Shown here one piece after another: positions 43,340 to 51,980 of a stretch of DNA of 64,000 bases. Where the stretch lies: assembly GCF_905397375.1 (NCBI RefSeq), contig NZ_CAJPVG010000002.1, positions 454,836 to 518,835 of the forward strand, given 5' to 3'. This DNA comes from Ralstonia mannitolilytica. Lineage in GTDB: Bacteria > Pseudomonadota > Gammaproteobacteria > Burkholderiales > Burkholderiaceae. The first letter of the stretch is position 1. Every line of letters starts with the position of its first letter. The notes beneath the pieces were generated by a model. That model saw nothing but the letters and a program-made list of their open reading frames with translations. It was not told the DNA's origin and searched no databases. The translations under genes were made by a program, and so were the position numbers.

Positions 43340-44737
43340 ATGACCCAGCGCGTCCGCACTCGTTTCGCTCCCAGCCCCACCGGTTTCATTCACCTCGGCA
43401 ACATCCGCTCGGCACTGTATCCGTGGGCGTTTGCCCGCAAGATGCGCGGCGATTTCATCCTCCGCATCGAAGATACCGACGTGGAACGCTCCACGCAGGA
43501 AGCCGTCGACGTGATCCTCGAAGCGATGGACTGGCTCGGCCTGGACATCGACGAGGGCCCGTTCTACCAGATGCAGCGCATGGATCGCTACCGCGAGGTC
43601 ATTGCGCAGATGGTCGAGCAGGACATGGCCTATCCGTGCTACATGAGCACCGAAGAGCTCGACGCCCTGCGCGAGGCGCAGCGCGCGCGCGGTGAGAAGC
43701 CGCGCTACGACGGCACGTGGCGCCCGGAACCCGGCAAGGTTCTGCCGACGCCGCCCGCAGGCGTGCAGCCGGTGATCCGCTTCAAGAACCCGATCGGCGG
43801 CAGCGTGGTCTGGGATGACGCCGTCAAGGGCCGCATCGAGATCTCCAACGACGAGCTGGACGACCTCGTCATCGCGCGCCCCGATGGCACGCCCACGTAC
43901 AACTTCTGCGTGGTCGTGGACGACATGGACATGCAGATCACGCACGTCATCCGCGGCGACGACCACGTCAACAACACCCCGCGCCAGATCAATATCCTGC
44001 GTGCGCTGGGCGGTACGCCGCCCGTCTACGCGCACCTGCCGACCGTGCTGAACGAGCAGGGCGAGAAGATGAGCAAGCGCCATGGCGCCATGAGCGTCAC
44101 CGGCTACCGCGATGCGGGCTACCTGCCGGAAGCCATCGTCAACTACCTCGCCCGTCTCGGCTGGGCCCACGGCGACGCCGAGATCTTCTCGCGCGAGCAG
44201 TTCGTCGAATGGTTCGACCTGGAGCACCTCGGCAAATCGCCCGCTCAATACAATCCCGAAAAGCTCGCCTGGCTGAACAACCACTACATCAAGCAGGCCG
44301 ACAACGCGCGCCTGGCCGGCCTCGTGAAGCCGTTCATCGAAGAGCTCGGTGGCAAGGTCGACGGTGGTCCGGTGTTGGCCGACGTCATTGCCTTGGTGAA
44401 GGATCGCGCCAACACGCTGCGCGAAGTTGCGCAGACCGCGCTGCTGTTCTACCGGACCGACCTGAGCGTCGATCCGGAACTCGCTGCGCAGCACCTCACT
44501 GGCGACGTCCGCCCGGGCATTGCCGCCCTTGCAGAGAAGCTCGGTGCATTGCCTGAGTGGAAGCGCGAGGCGATCGGGGCGGCCTTCAAGGACGTCCTTG
44601 CCGCACACGGCTGGAAGATGCCCAAGCTGGCCATGCCGGTGCGCCTGCTGGTGGCGGGGCAACTGCAGACGCCGCCCATCGACGCCGTGCTCGAACTGTT
44701 CGGTCGCGATGTCGTTCTGCGCCGCCTGGCCGCGTGA
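43340..44737 (+). CDS. gltX: Glutamyl-tRNA synthetase
   Basis: The 465-residue class I synthetase has the HIGH-type motif in SPTGFIHLGNIRSAL and the KMSKRHG loop, followed by the helical anticodon-binding domain. Length matches the discriminating bacterial GluRS. The ATG at 43340 gives the natural start MTQRVRTRFAPSPTG. It is followed on the same strand by tRNA-Ala, tRNA-Glu (its own substrate) and tRNA-Asp. Confidence 0.97.
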   Translation: MTQRVRTRFAPSPTGFIHLGNIRSALYPWAFARKMRGDFILRIEDTDVERSTQEAVDVILEAMDWLGLDIDEGPFYQMQRMDRYREVIAQMVEQDMAYPCYMSTEELDALREAQRARGEKPRYDGTWRPEPGKVLPTPPAGVQPVIRFKNPIGGSVVWDDAVKGRIEISNDELDDLVIARPDGTPTYNFCVVVDDMDMQITHVIRGDDHVNNTPRQINILRALGGTPPVYAHLPTVLNEQGEKMSKRHGAMSVTGYRDAGYLPEAIVNYLARLGWAHGDAEIFSREQFVEWFDLEHLGKSPAQYNPEKLAWLNNHYIKQADNARLAGLVKPFIEELGGKVDGGPVLADVIALVKDRANTLREVAQTALLFYRTDLSVDPELAAQHLTGDVRPGIAALAEKLGALPEWKREAIGAAFKDVLAAHGWKMPKLAMPVRLLVAGQLQTPPIDAVLELFGRDVVLRRLAA

Positions 44738-44770
44738 TGCCGGCCGCGCAAAAAATTTTTCGAAAGGGTA

Positions 44771-44800
44771 TTGCCAAGCGCTGAACACTTCCCCTATACT
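44771..44800 (+). promoter_or_regulatory. Promoter of the tRNA-Ala/Glu/Asp cluster
   Basis: TTGCCA (44771-44776) and TATACT (44795-44800) are 18 nt apart, 50 nt before tRNA-Ala and just after gltX. Confidence 0.7.
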
Positions 44801-44850
44801 CTTGTTTTCGCTGCAACACGAAGCGAAAACGCGGTAAAAAGCAATAACTT

Positions 44851-44926
<76 letters not shown>

Positions 44927-44969
44927 AAATGCCGGAAGATTCGATTCAAAAATAAATTTGAAAAGAAGC

Positions 44970-44998
44970 TTCCAAAACGCTAAAAAGTTCGTTATAGT
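44970..44998 (+). promoter_or_regulatory. Possible internal promoter before tRNA-Glu
   Basis: TTCCAA (44970-44975) and TATAGT (44993-44998) are 17 nt apart within an AT-rich spacer, about 47 nt before tRNA-Glu. The -35 is weak. Confidence 0.4.
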
Positions 44999-45044
44999 AG
45001 CGGACTTCGCAGCGTAAGACAGAAAACGTTGCAAAACAGTTTCT

Positions 45045-45120
45045 GTCCCCTTCGTCTAGAGGCCTAGGACATCACCCTTTCACGGTGAGTACAGGGGTTC
45101 GAATCCCCTAGGGGACGCCA
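45045..45120 (+). tRNA. tRNA-Glu (UUC)
   Basis: The 76-nt gene has acceptor GTCCCCT/AGGGGAC, anticodon TTC in the loop CTTTCAC, GTTCGAATC in the T arm, discriminator G and encoded CCA. Confidence 0.97.
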
Positions 45121-45185
45121 AAACAAGAGCTTAACCAGAAGCTCAATCGCAAAGCCAGTCTCTAGCTGGTCGAGCAAGCCGACAA

Positions 45186-45262
45186 GGAGTGGTAGTTCAG
45201 TCGGTTAGAATACCGGCCTGTCACGCCGGGGGTCGCGGGTTCGAGTCCCGTCCACTCCGCCA
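45186..45262 (+). tRNA. tRNA-Asp (GUC)
   Basis: The 77-nt gene has acceptor GGAGTGG/CCACTCC, anticodon GTC in the loop CTGTCAC, GTTCGAGTC in the T arm, discriminator G and encoded CCA. Confidence 0.97.
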
Positions 45263-45268
45263 AATCAA

Positions 45269-45296
45269 AACCCGCTGCTTGCAGCGGGTTTTTTCT
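45269..45296 (+). terminator. Intrinsic terminator of the tRNA cluster
   Basis: AACCCGCTGC and GCAGCGGGTT form a ten-base stem with a two-base loop, then a T-rich tract. It begins seven bases after tRNA-Asp. Confidence 0.92.
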
Positions 45297-45367
45297 TTTG
45301 CGCTTCACTTCCGCGCAATGTCCCAGAAGTGTCCCTGGAGTTTTAAAGCGCGATTAAAGGCGCCGCA

Positions 45368-46714
45368 TTAATCGTGGATGCGGCTGACGTGGTTGAAATA
45401 GCCGACAAGCAGGGCGCCGGCAACCATCAAGCTCAATCCGTTGGCAGCCCAGAAGCCCGCAGCGCCCTGCAACTGGGCAGCCGCATCGCCCAGCAGCCCG
45501 AAGCCCAGCACGTACCCGCCGCCCAGGCCGACGCCCCACAGCGAGAGCGCATAGATCAGTGTCGGGATCAGCGCGATCTTGTAGGCGCGCAGGATGAACG
45601 CGGCCATCACCTGCAGCGCGTCGAACATCTGATAGAACGCAATGAAGGGCAGTAGCGGCACCGCGATCGCGAGGACGGCTGCGTCGCGCGTGTAGAGCCC
45701 GACGAGCTCCCAGCGCAGGACGAGCACCGCCACACCAACGACGGCTGCACAGAGCACGGCCAGCTTGATGCCGTTCAATGAGATGCGTCGCGCTACCCCT
45801 CGATCCCGTGCGCCAATCGATTGCGCGGCCAGCGTCGATGTGGCGATCGACAGGGACAGCGGCACCATGTATGCCACCGCGCCGAGGTTGGCCGCGATCT
45901 GGTGTCCGGCCAGGACTACGGTACCCAGCCGTGCAATGAAGATCGCCATCAGGGTGAACGACGTGATCTCGATCAGGTAGGTGAGCCCCATCGGCACACC
46001 GAGTCGGATCAGCGCCCACAGCCGCGCGCGGTTTGGCGGCGAGTACTGCGTGAAGATCGAGAACGGCGCGTACGCTGGATTGCGTATCAGGATGACCGCT
46101 GCGGCGATGAACCACAACCAGCTGATGATCATCGAGGCGAGCGCGCAACCGGGGCCGCCCATCGCCGGTAGCCCGAGGCCACCGTAGAGGAACACCGCAT
46201 TGAGCGGAAACTTGAGCACAAGCCCCGCCAACTGCAGCACCGTCACCATGACCGGCCGCGACAGGGCATTGTTCAGCGCCGAGTAAATGCGAAAGCCGAG
46301 CGCCGCCGGCAGCGCCAGCGCCTCGTAGCGGAGGTAGGCGGTCGCTTTCTCGGCCAGCTCCGGTGTTGCGTCCGCCAGATGCAGCAGCGGGGCGGGAAAC
46401 CAGAGGATCAGCATGCCGACGGCTGAGAGGGCCAGCCCGAGCCAGGCGGCCTGGCGGACTTCCTCGCCGATCTCTCCGTGCTTGCGGGCGCCATACAGTT
46501 GCCCCGCGATGGGGGACAGGGCTTGCAGCACGCCCATCAGGCTGATGTAGACCGTGACGTAGATCGACCCGCCCAGCCCGATCGCCGCAAGGTCCGCGGC
46601 CGATGCGCGCCCGGCCATGGCCGTGTCGAGCACGCCGAAGGCGATCACGGCCAGTTGGCCGATCAGCACCGGCCAGGCGAGCGCGACGATGCGACGGACA
46701 TCGGCAAAGAACAT
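45368..46714 (-). CDS. MATE family multidrug efflux transporter
   Basis: The 448-residue membrane protein has the twelve-helix MATE layout with two halves. The N-terminal half contains LAWPVLIGQLAVIAFGVLDTAMAGR and SPIAGQLYGARKHGEIG, and the second half has LAGHQIAANL. It is probably a Na+ or H+ driven exporter of cationic drugs (NorM-like). It starts seven bases after the upstream glycosyltransferase gene, so the two form an operon. Confidence 0.9.
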   Translation of the reverse strand: MFFADVRRIVALAWPVLIGQLAVIAFGVLDTAMAGRASAADLAAIGLGGSIYVTVYISLMGVLQALSPIAGQLYGARKHGEIGEEVRQAAWLGLALSAVGMLILWFPAPLLHLADATPELAEKATAYLRYEALALPAALGFRIYSALNNALSRPVMVTVLQLAGLVLKFPLNAVFLYGGLGLPAMGGPGCALASMIISWLWFIAAAVILIRNPAYAPFSIFTQYSPPNRARLWALIRLGVPMGLTYLIEITSFTLMAIFIARLGTVVLAGHQIAANLGAVAYMVPLSLSIATSTLAAQSIGARDRGVARRISLNGIKLAVLCAAVVGVAVLVLRWELVGLYTRDAAVLAIAVPLLPFIAFYQMFDALQVMAAFILRAYKIALIPTLIYALSLWGVGLGGGYVLGFGLLGDAAAQLQGAAGFWAANGLSLMVAGALLVGYFNHVSRIHD

Positions 46715-46721
46715 CGGAACG

Positions 46722-48509
46722 TTATTGGCGCAGCTTGCGACGGCGCGTGGCCGGCGCGGGTGGCGGATGTGTGGCGGCCGCGGCCTCGGTCAGACGGTAC
46801 ATGCGGAAGTGCTCGTCGCGGTCGGCCGGGCGGCGGCCTTCCCAGATGAGCCGCCATTCGTAATTGGAGATGCTCGCCGGCGCGCCGTAGTCGTACGGAT
46901 CATGGCGCAGGAGGATGTCGCAGTTGTCCTCGGGGTTGCCAAAGCGGATATGGCCAAAGTAGGCGAACGAGGCGAGCTGTGCGTCGCCCATGCGGATCGG
47001 TTGCACGCATGTGTAGGTTTGCGGCAGCGCCAGCGCGGCCGACTGTGCAACGTCGCGGTAAGTCTTGGCGTAATTGATGGTGGGCAGCCACAGCGTCATC
47101 ATCAGCACCCACATCAGCGTGGTGCCGGCCGCCGAGATCACGACCGCGCGCCAGATGGCCTTGGGCGCGCGCGAGGTCCGCCAGACGACGATGAGTACCC
47201 ACGCGGCGGTCACCAGCAGTGCGCACGCCAGGGCCGTCCAGCTGAACTCGGGGCGGTAGCCCGGCACGATGCGGTACACGTTGCGCGCAAGCTGCGGCGG
47301 GAAGCCCGTCATCTTGGCGATCCACAGCAGCCATACGGTGCCGCCCAGGATGGTGAAGGCGAGCAGGGCAAACCAGTCGATGGCGCTGATCGCGGCGCGC
47401 TTGAGCGTGGGGAGCGCAAACGTGGCCATGATCGCCATGGGCGGAATCAGCAGCAGAAAGGCGTCGTCGCCGGGTTGCGGCTGCATGAGCAGCAGCACGA
47501 TCTGCGGCGCCAGGACGGCCAGCGGCAGGGCGATATGCGGCGCGGTCCGCATGCCGCCCCAGCTCTTCCACGCCCACGCGGCCAGTGGCCACACCGGCCA
47601 CGCGAACAGCGGCAGGTTGCGCGCGATAAAGCCGAGCGAGTGGCCGGTCGGCCCCGCATACTGATGGCGGTCAAAGCGCGCCCAGTCGCGGACGAAGCTG
47701 ACGGCGTCATTCGGGTTGCTTGCCAGCAGGTAGGCCAATGCTGGCCACGACAGCCCAAGCACCATGGAAATGGGAAGCGCCACGGTCAGCAGCGGCCTCA
47801 GCGGCAGCGCCCGTGTGGCATGCGCGGTGATCAGCACGGCGATCGTGATGGTCAGCGGCAGGAGGGGCCCGCCCGCGAGCGACAGGCAGCCGACGCCAAT
47901 GCCGTACAGCACGCTGCCGTACAGCGGCTTGTCCAGCGCCCGGATCAGCCCGTAGATGGCAACCGCCACGAAGCACAGCGCGCCGACCAGCGGGGTGGTT
48001 TCATGGCCCCGCTGCGCCAGACCGACGCAGGCCAGGAAGATCAGTAGTGCACCGTCGGCCAGCGTCCGGCCGTAGTCCCGGGTGTTGGGCTGACCACCGA
48101 ACACGAATTCGAACGGTTGGACTTCTGCGCGGCGGCCCAGCAGATAGGCGCCATACCAGATGCAGGCGCAGGTGACGAAAAAGAAAAGCGCGGTGGCCAG
48201 GCGCGAGGCATCGGCTGGGCCCAGCCATTGCCCGAACAGGCGGATGAACGCGCCGCCGATCCAGAACACCAGTGGTCCGGCCTGCACGACCGGGCGCCCG
48301 ACGATGTTCGGCATCAGCCAGTCCTGGGCGTTGCCGGTGGCCAGTGTCCACATCGCGCCGAAGCCCGCGGCGTCTTCGTTCTTCCACGGGTCGCGCGAGA
48401 AAAGTCCGGACAAACCGTAGATCACGCAGATGGCGAGCAGCAGCCAGCGCGGCAGTTCGCGGGTGGCGGCGGCAGTCAGGCGGATGCGCGAGACGCGGGT
48501 GGTGTTCAT
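46722..48509 (-). CDS. Membrane glycosyltransferase-like protein (GT39/ArnT-like)
   Basis: The 595-residue protein has about a dozen membrane segments. An early acidic periplasmic loop with RDPWKNEDA resembles the catalytic loop of ArnT/PMT-type (GT-C) transferases that use polyprenyl-phosphate sugars. The C-terminal soluble part (from about residue 500) is unlike ArnT. The sugar and acceptor are unknown; LPS or a protein are candidates. It is transcribed with the MATE gene. Confidence 0.75.
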   Translation of the reverse strand: MNTTRVSRIRLTAAATRELPRWLLLAICVIYGLSGLFSRDPWKNEDAAGFGAMWTLATGNAQDWLMPNIVGRPVVQAGPLVFWIGGAFIRLFGQWLGPADASRLATALFFFVTCACIWYGAYLLGRRAEVQPFEFVFGGQPNTRDYGRTLADGALLIFLACVGLAQRGHETTPLVGALCFVAVAIYGLIRALDKPLYGSVLYGIGVGCLSLAGGPLLPLTITIAVLITAHATRALPLRPLLTVALPISMVLGLSWPALAYLLASNPNDAVSFVRDWARFDRHQYAGPTGHSLGFIARNLPLFAWPVWPLAAWAWKSWGGMRTAPHIALPLAVLAPQIVLLLMQPQPGDDAFLLLIPPMAIMATFALPTLKRAAISAIDWFALLAFTILGGTVWLLWIAKMTGFPPQLARNVYRIVPGYRPEFSWTALACALLVTAAWVLIVVWRTSRAPKAIWRAVVISAAGTTLMWVLMMTLWLPTINYAKTYRDVAQSAALALPQTYTCVQPIRMGDAQLASFAYFGHIRFGNPEDNCDILLRHDPYDYGAPASISNYEWRLIWEGRRPADRDEHFRMYRLTEAAAATHPPPAPATRRRKLRQ

Positions 48510-48604
48510 CGGGTGTCAGACCGGGCGGACCCGGCCGCGGTTGCACAACAGCGTGCCGATCGAGAGAGGGTCGGGCGCAAAAACCCGACATTGTGCCAAG
48601 AAAC

Positions 48605-48631
48605 AAAAAAGGCAGCCGGAGCTGCCTTTTT
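48605..48631. terminator. Intrinsic terminator of rpmE2
   Basis: GGCAGC and GCTGCC pair around CGGA, with A- and T-tracts on both sides. On the minus strand it lies 48 nt beyond the rpmE2 stop. Confidence 0.88.
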
Positions 48632-48678
48632 CGGACCAGGGAGACGAGTCATGCAGTGAGCCGTCTCCGGCACCGGCA

Positions 48679-48939
48679 TTACTTGGCGGCCTTGCCTGCC
48701 TTGCTGCCGAACTTCTGGCGGAACTTTTCGACGCGGCCGGCCGTGTCCAGAACTTTTTGCTGGCCCGTGTAGAACGGGTGCGATTCGGACGAGACTTCGA
48801 TCTTGGCCAGCGGGTATTCCTTGCCGTCCAGCGTGATCGTTTCCTTGGTTTGGATGGTCGAGCGGGTGATGAACTTGAAGTCGCTGGACATGTCCTGGAA
48901 CACGACTTCGCGGTAATTCGGGTGAATGCCTTCTTTCAT
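48679..48939 (-). CDS. rpmE2: Ribosomal protein bL31, type B
   Basis: The 86-residue protein begins MKEGIHPNYREVVFQDMSS and lacks the CxxC zinc cysteines of type A L31, which marks the zinc-independent B form. In some bacteria this form replaces the zinc form under zinc starvation; here no Zur box is recognised and it may be the only L31. The ATG at 48939 is the family start; a longer frame upstream is ignored. Confidence 0.95.
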   Translation of the reverse strand: MKEGIHPNYREVVFQDMSSDFKFITRSTIQTKETITLDGKEYPLAKIEVSSESHPFYTGQQKVLDTAGRVEKFRQKFGSKAGKAAK

Positions 48940-49048
48940 GATGGGCCCTGGGGTTGAGGTAGCCAATTCGCGGCGCGCTTCAGGCGCTCAATTGCGAGGA
49001 GCGTCGAGCGGCCAGCCGTCGAATCACTTGCCGGGTGGAGAAACGGCG

Positions 49049-49078
49049 ATTATGCCAGAGAAACAAAGGCTTGGGCAA
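49049..49078 (-). promoter_or_regulatory. Putative rpmE2 promoter
   Basis: Read on the minus strand, TTGCCC (49078-49073) and CATAAT (49054-49049) are 18 nt apart, about 110 nt before the ATG. Confidence 0.45.
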
Positions 49079-49152
49079 CGCGCCGGCCATAAAATCCGCC
49101 GTTTCCCGACGCCTTGCAGTGACGTTATGCGCATATTTCCGCGCGGGCGCCG

Positions 49153-49707
49153 TCAGGGCGCGGCCAGGCGCTCGATGGTCAGGACGCCGCGGCCGTCCAT
49201 ATCGATGGTCCGCATGTCGCCCACACGCAACGAGGTGTCGAGGTTGCGCGTCCAGGTGTCCACCTGGGCGGGGGATTCCGCATCGGGCGACGGGCGGAAG
49301 CGATGCAGCGTCACGCCGATCGACAGGGGCTGGAAGTCGCCCGACGCGGCCATGGGCCGCAGGCTCACGTCGACGCCGGTCTTGGCCCAGCGATGGCGCA
49401 TGAACTGGCAGACCGTGGCGTCGCAGCCGAGCGTAATGGTGTCATCGGGCAGGCCGGCCGCGAAGCGCTCCTCCCACTGGGTACGCGGCATGGAGCCGCC
49501 CACGTCGAACGATTGGGTGTGCTCGAGAAGTGCGACGTGCTGCCCGGTGGACGTATCCGCAGGCAGCGTGACGCGCTGCGTTTCCGACTGTCCGTCCAGC
49601 TGCGCGGTCACGCCAAGAACGACGGGAGCCGTTCCTTGCCCCCAGCTCGGGACTGCAATGAAGCAGCAACCGAGCAGAAGCGTGTGAAGCGCTTGGCGGA
49701 TCGTCAT
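49153..49707 (-). CDS. Exported hypothetical protein
   Basis: The 184-residue product has a signal peptide (MTIRQALHTLLLGCCFIAVPSWGQG, cleavage near residue 23) and a mature region rich in beta-strand-like sequence with two cysteines (LGCDATVC) that could form a disulfide. I do not recognise the family. The ATG overlaps the mtfA stop (ATGA), so it is coupled to mtfA. It is probably periplasmic. Confidence 0.8.
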   Translation of the reverse strand: MTIRQALHTLLLGCCFIAVPSWGQGTAPVVLGVTAQLDGQSETQRVTLPADTSTGQHVALLEHTQSFDVGGSMPRTQWEERFAAGLPDDTITLGCDATVCQFMRHRWAKTGVDVSLRPMAASGDFQPLSIGVTLHRFRPSPDAESPAQVDTWTRNLDTSLRVGDMRTIDMDGRGVLTIERLAAP

Positions 49708-50570
49708 GGCAAGAACCCCTCCTGGCGTTGTCCGGCATGCAGCACGCGCCGTGCCGGATCCTGCAGGTAGAACGCCTGCAGCAGCGCATACAGCGATGGC
49801 AGTGTCTCGAGCAAGGCCACCGGTTCGACGAAGAACACTTCGGACGCCACCGCAAAGAACTCCGCGGGATGCTGCGCGCCGTACGGATCGAGCAGCGAGA
49901 GGATCGGATCGGTATCCCACCGGCGCTGCGGAACCTGCCCGCACCGATCGGCGAACGCATCGTACTCGGCGTAGAGTGCGTCGGCCCATGGCTCGCGATC
50001 GACGTCGGCATGCAAGCGCGATGAGATCGCGGGGATGCCATCGGATTCGCCATTGAGCATATCGAGCTTGTGCGCGAATTCATGCACGACCACGTTGTAC
50101 GGCTGGGCACCGGGCTCGGGGGACGCGCCGCCGAGTTCGATGTCCTCCCACGACAGGATGACGGGCCCGTGCTCCCATGCCTCTCCGGAAGCCTCCTCGC
50201 GTACGTCGTGCACGACGCCGTCTTCATCCATAACCTCTTTGCGGATGACGAATTCACCTGGGTAGATGACGATGCCGTGCCACCCGCGGTACCACGCGAT
50301 GCCCAGTTCCAGTACCAGCACGCTGGCCTGCACGGCAATGCTGATGACCATCTCGTCGGTGAGCGGCAAGCCGTGCGTGGTCGTGAATTCCTTCTCGGCG
50401 ATGAACAGCGTGGCGGTCTCGCGCAGGCGGAGGAGGTCGGCCTGCGGCCAGTTCAGCAGGAATGGGAGCCCCGCGAGCGTGCGCGACCACAGCGCGTCTG
50501 AAATGGCATAACGCGCCAGGCGCCGCGAGCGTGTGCGGCTAGAAAACCAGCGTAAGACCGACGAAAGCAT
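49704..50570 (-). CDS. mtfA: MtfA-family zinc metallopeptidase (M90)
   Basis: The 288-residue protein carries the zinc-binding HEFAH at 163-167 in VVVHEFAHKLD and a downstream glutamate region (HPAEFFAVASEVFF) as in MtfA. In E. coli MtfA is a cytoplasmic peptidase that binds the glucose repressor Mlc. An Mlc-type target in this organism is not established. It is followed by the coupled exported protein gene. Confidence 0.9.
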   Translation of the reverse strand: MLSSVLRWFSSRTRSRRLARYAISDALWSRTLAGLPFLLNWPQADLLRLRETATLFIAEKEFTTTHGLPLTDEMVISIAVQASVLVLELGIAWYRGWHGIVIYPGEFVIRKEVMDEDGVVHDVREEASGEAWEHGPVILSWEDIELGGASPEPGAQPYNVVVHEFAHKLDMLNGESDGIPAISSRLHADVDREPWADALYAEYDAFADRCGQVPQRRWDTDPILSLLDPYGAQHPAEFFAVASEVFFVEPVALLETLPSLYALLQAFYLQDPARRVLHAGQRQEGFLP

Positions 50571-50612
50571 GCGACCAGTATATCGGCGCGAGCTTTCGTG
50601 TTTCTGGAAGGA

Positions 50613-51281
50613 TCAGGCTACCGACAGCAGCCGCGCGCCGCGCTGGTTTGCGACGTACACGGCTTCGGTACGGCTGCGCACCTTCAGGCGCCGGTACAGC
50701 GTGCTGATATGCGCCTTGGCGGTGGCTTCGGAGATGTTCAGCATGCGGCTGATCGTCTTGACCGGGTGCCCGCGCGAGAGCAGCACCAGGATTTCATACT
50801 GGCGCGGTGTGATGCCAAGCAGCTTGGGGTCGGTCTGGGGATCACCCGCCAGCGCCGGGTTGGGTGCGCCGTCGAGGCGGGACTCCGGCAGCAGGGCGCT
50901 GGCCGGGATGTATTGCCCGCCCACGAGCACCAGTTCGAGCGAAGCCGCGATGACTTCGCCCGGCGAGTGCTTGAGCGTGTAGCCCGACAGGCCCATCTGC
51001 ATGAGCGTGCGGATGATGTCGGGGGATTCGGATTCCGCCAGCACGACCACGTGGCGCGCATGGGGCCGGTGCATGATCTCGCCAATGGCGGAGAGTTCGT
51101 CCAGCTGTGGAAGCGGCAGCCCGATGACCAGAAGACCCGCGTCGGCATTGGCTTCGATGGCGTCAAACATCCCTTCGTCGGGTTCGACGATGGTGACGCC
51201 AGTGACGCCCTTGAGCGTCCGTAGCAGGTGCGCAATGCCCGTACGCACCAACGGATGGGCTTCGATCAAAACAGTGTTCAT
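50613..51281 (-). CDS. LuxR/NarL-type regulator with aspartate-less receiver domain
   Basis: The 222-residue protein has a receiver-like N-terminus (1-120) and a LuxR-type helix-turn-helix (about 150-215; ITPRQYEILVLLSRGHPVKTISRMLNIS). The phospho-acceptor strand reads LLVIGLPLP, with G54 where the aspartate belongs, and the acidic pair after strand 1 is EA rather than DD. The switch lysine in GYTLKHSP remains. Ordinary phosphorylation is therefore unlikely. It lies 43 nt from mtfA and next to a stretch of unusual regulatory DNA. Confidence 0.88.
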   Translation of the reverse strand: MNTVLIEAHPLVRTGIAHLLRTLKGVTGVTIVEPDEGMFDAIEANADAGLLVIGLPLPQLDELSAIGEIMHRPHARHVVVLAESESPDIIRTLMQMGLSGYTLKHSPGEVIAASLELVLVGGQYIPASALLPESRLDGAPNPALAGDPQTDPKLLGITPRQYEILVLLSRGHPVKTISRMLNISEATAKAHISTLYRRLKVRSRTEAVYVANQRGARLLSVA

Positions 51282-51381
51282 CGTTGTTCTCGACCTGTTA
51301 CCGATCTTGCGAACATCCTTGTCGCTCCAGGCGAGAAACAGACCAGAGCAGACCCCCGTTCCGAATCATTTTAGTGGCGTA

Positions 51382-51395
51382 TGTCAAAAATGACA
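51382..51395. repeat. 14-nt dyad TGTCA-N4-TGACA
   Basis: TGTCA (51382-51386) and TGACA (51391-51395) flank AAAA, about 100 nt upstream of the LuxR-type gene start. It could be a binding site of a dimeric regulator. Confidence 0.5.
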
Positions 51396-51431
51396 GTTGC
51401 CACGGCCATGTCTCGGGACCCTCGTGAGCGT

Positions 51432-51465
51432 GCCCTGGCAACGGTTGTGGGGTATTTGCCAGGGC
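51432..51465. repeat. Perfect 10+10 bp inverted repeat, possible enhancer site
   Basis: GCCCTGGCAA (51432-51441) and TTGCCAGGGC (51456-51465) are exact reverse complements, with a 14-nt gap and about 24 nt between arm centres. It lies about 150-180 nt upstream of the -24 element, the usual place for a sigma54 activator site. Confidence 0.65.
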
Positions 51466-51613
51466 GCGCAATCCGTTCGACGTGGAGAACGGCCCGTCGC
51501 GGCACTCTTGCTGCGGTGGCGGTTTCAGCCATGACACAACATCCCGCAGGGGCGATGGGGCAAGCGATCTTCCGCGTGCTGAATATCCCGTAAAAACAAG
51601 GCGTTAAACGTCA

Positions 51614-51629
51614 TGGCACGGATGTCGCT
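51614..51629 (+). promoter_or_regulatory. Candidate sigma54 (-24/-12) promoter
   Basis: TGGCACGGATGTCGCT matches the sigma54 consensus TGGCACG-N4-TTGCW at all specified positions except one (C for the second T of TTGC). The invariant GG (51615-51616) and GC (51627-51628) are spaced correctly. Transcription would begin near 51640. Confidence 0.65.
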
Positions 51630-51640
51630 CTCTGTTCTCC

Positions 51641-51658
51641 GGGGAGGAGCGAGCCATG
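51641..51658 (+). promoter_or_regulatory. Strong Shine-Dalgarno and ATG without a credible ORF
   Basis: GGGGAGGAGC (51641-51650) is five bases before ATG at 51656-51658. The spacing is right for translation, yet the frame has no stop until 53572 and passes through a terminator. Confidence 0.5.
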
Positions 51659-51980
51659 CCAGCAATCGCGCAGCGCAGTGCTCGGCGTTTGCCGTTCAGG
51701 TGGATGACCGAGGAGACCGGAGTGGTCGCAAATCTTGCGGCCGTGGTCGCCGTGACGCGTGCGCTCGTAGTAGAAGGCGCCTTGGTGCAGCGTACCGCCG
51801 CGCTGCTGGTCGCCTGGCGAGGCGTTCTCACCGATACGTTGCCGGTGCAAGCCGCCATCGATCTTCTTCCCACCCGCGCATTCGATCCATCCCCCGGTTC
51901 TGTCGTGCCTGTGCTGCCGGACGGCGAACCGAGTACCTCGCATGCGTGGCTTAACAATCCAACGCCAGGGAATCGGGCGC

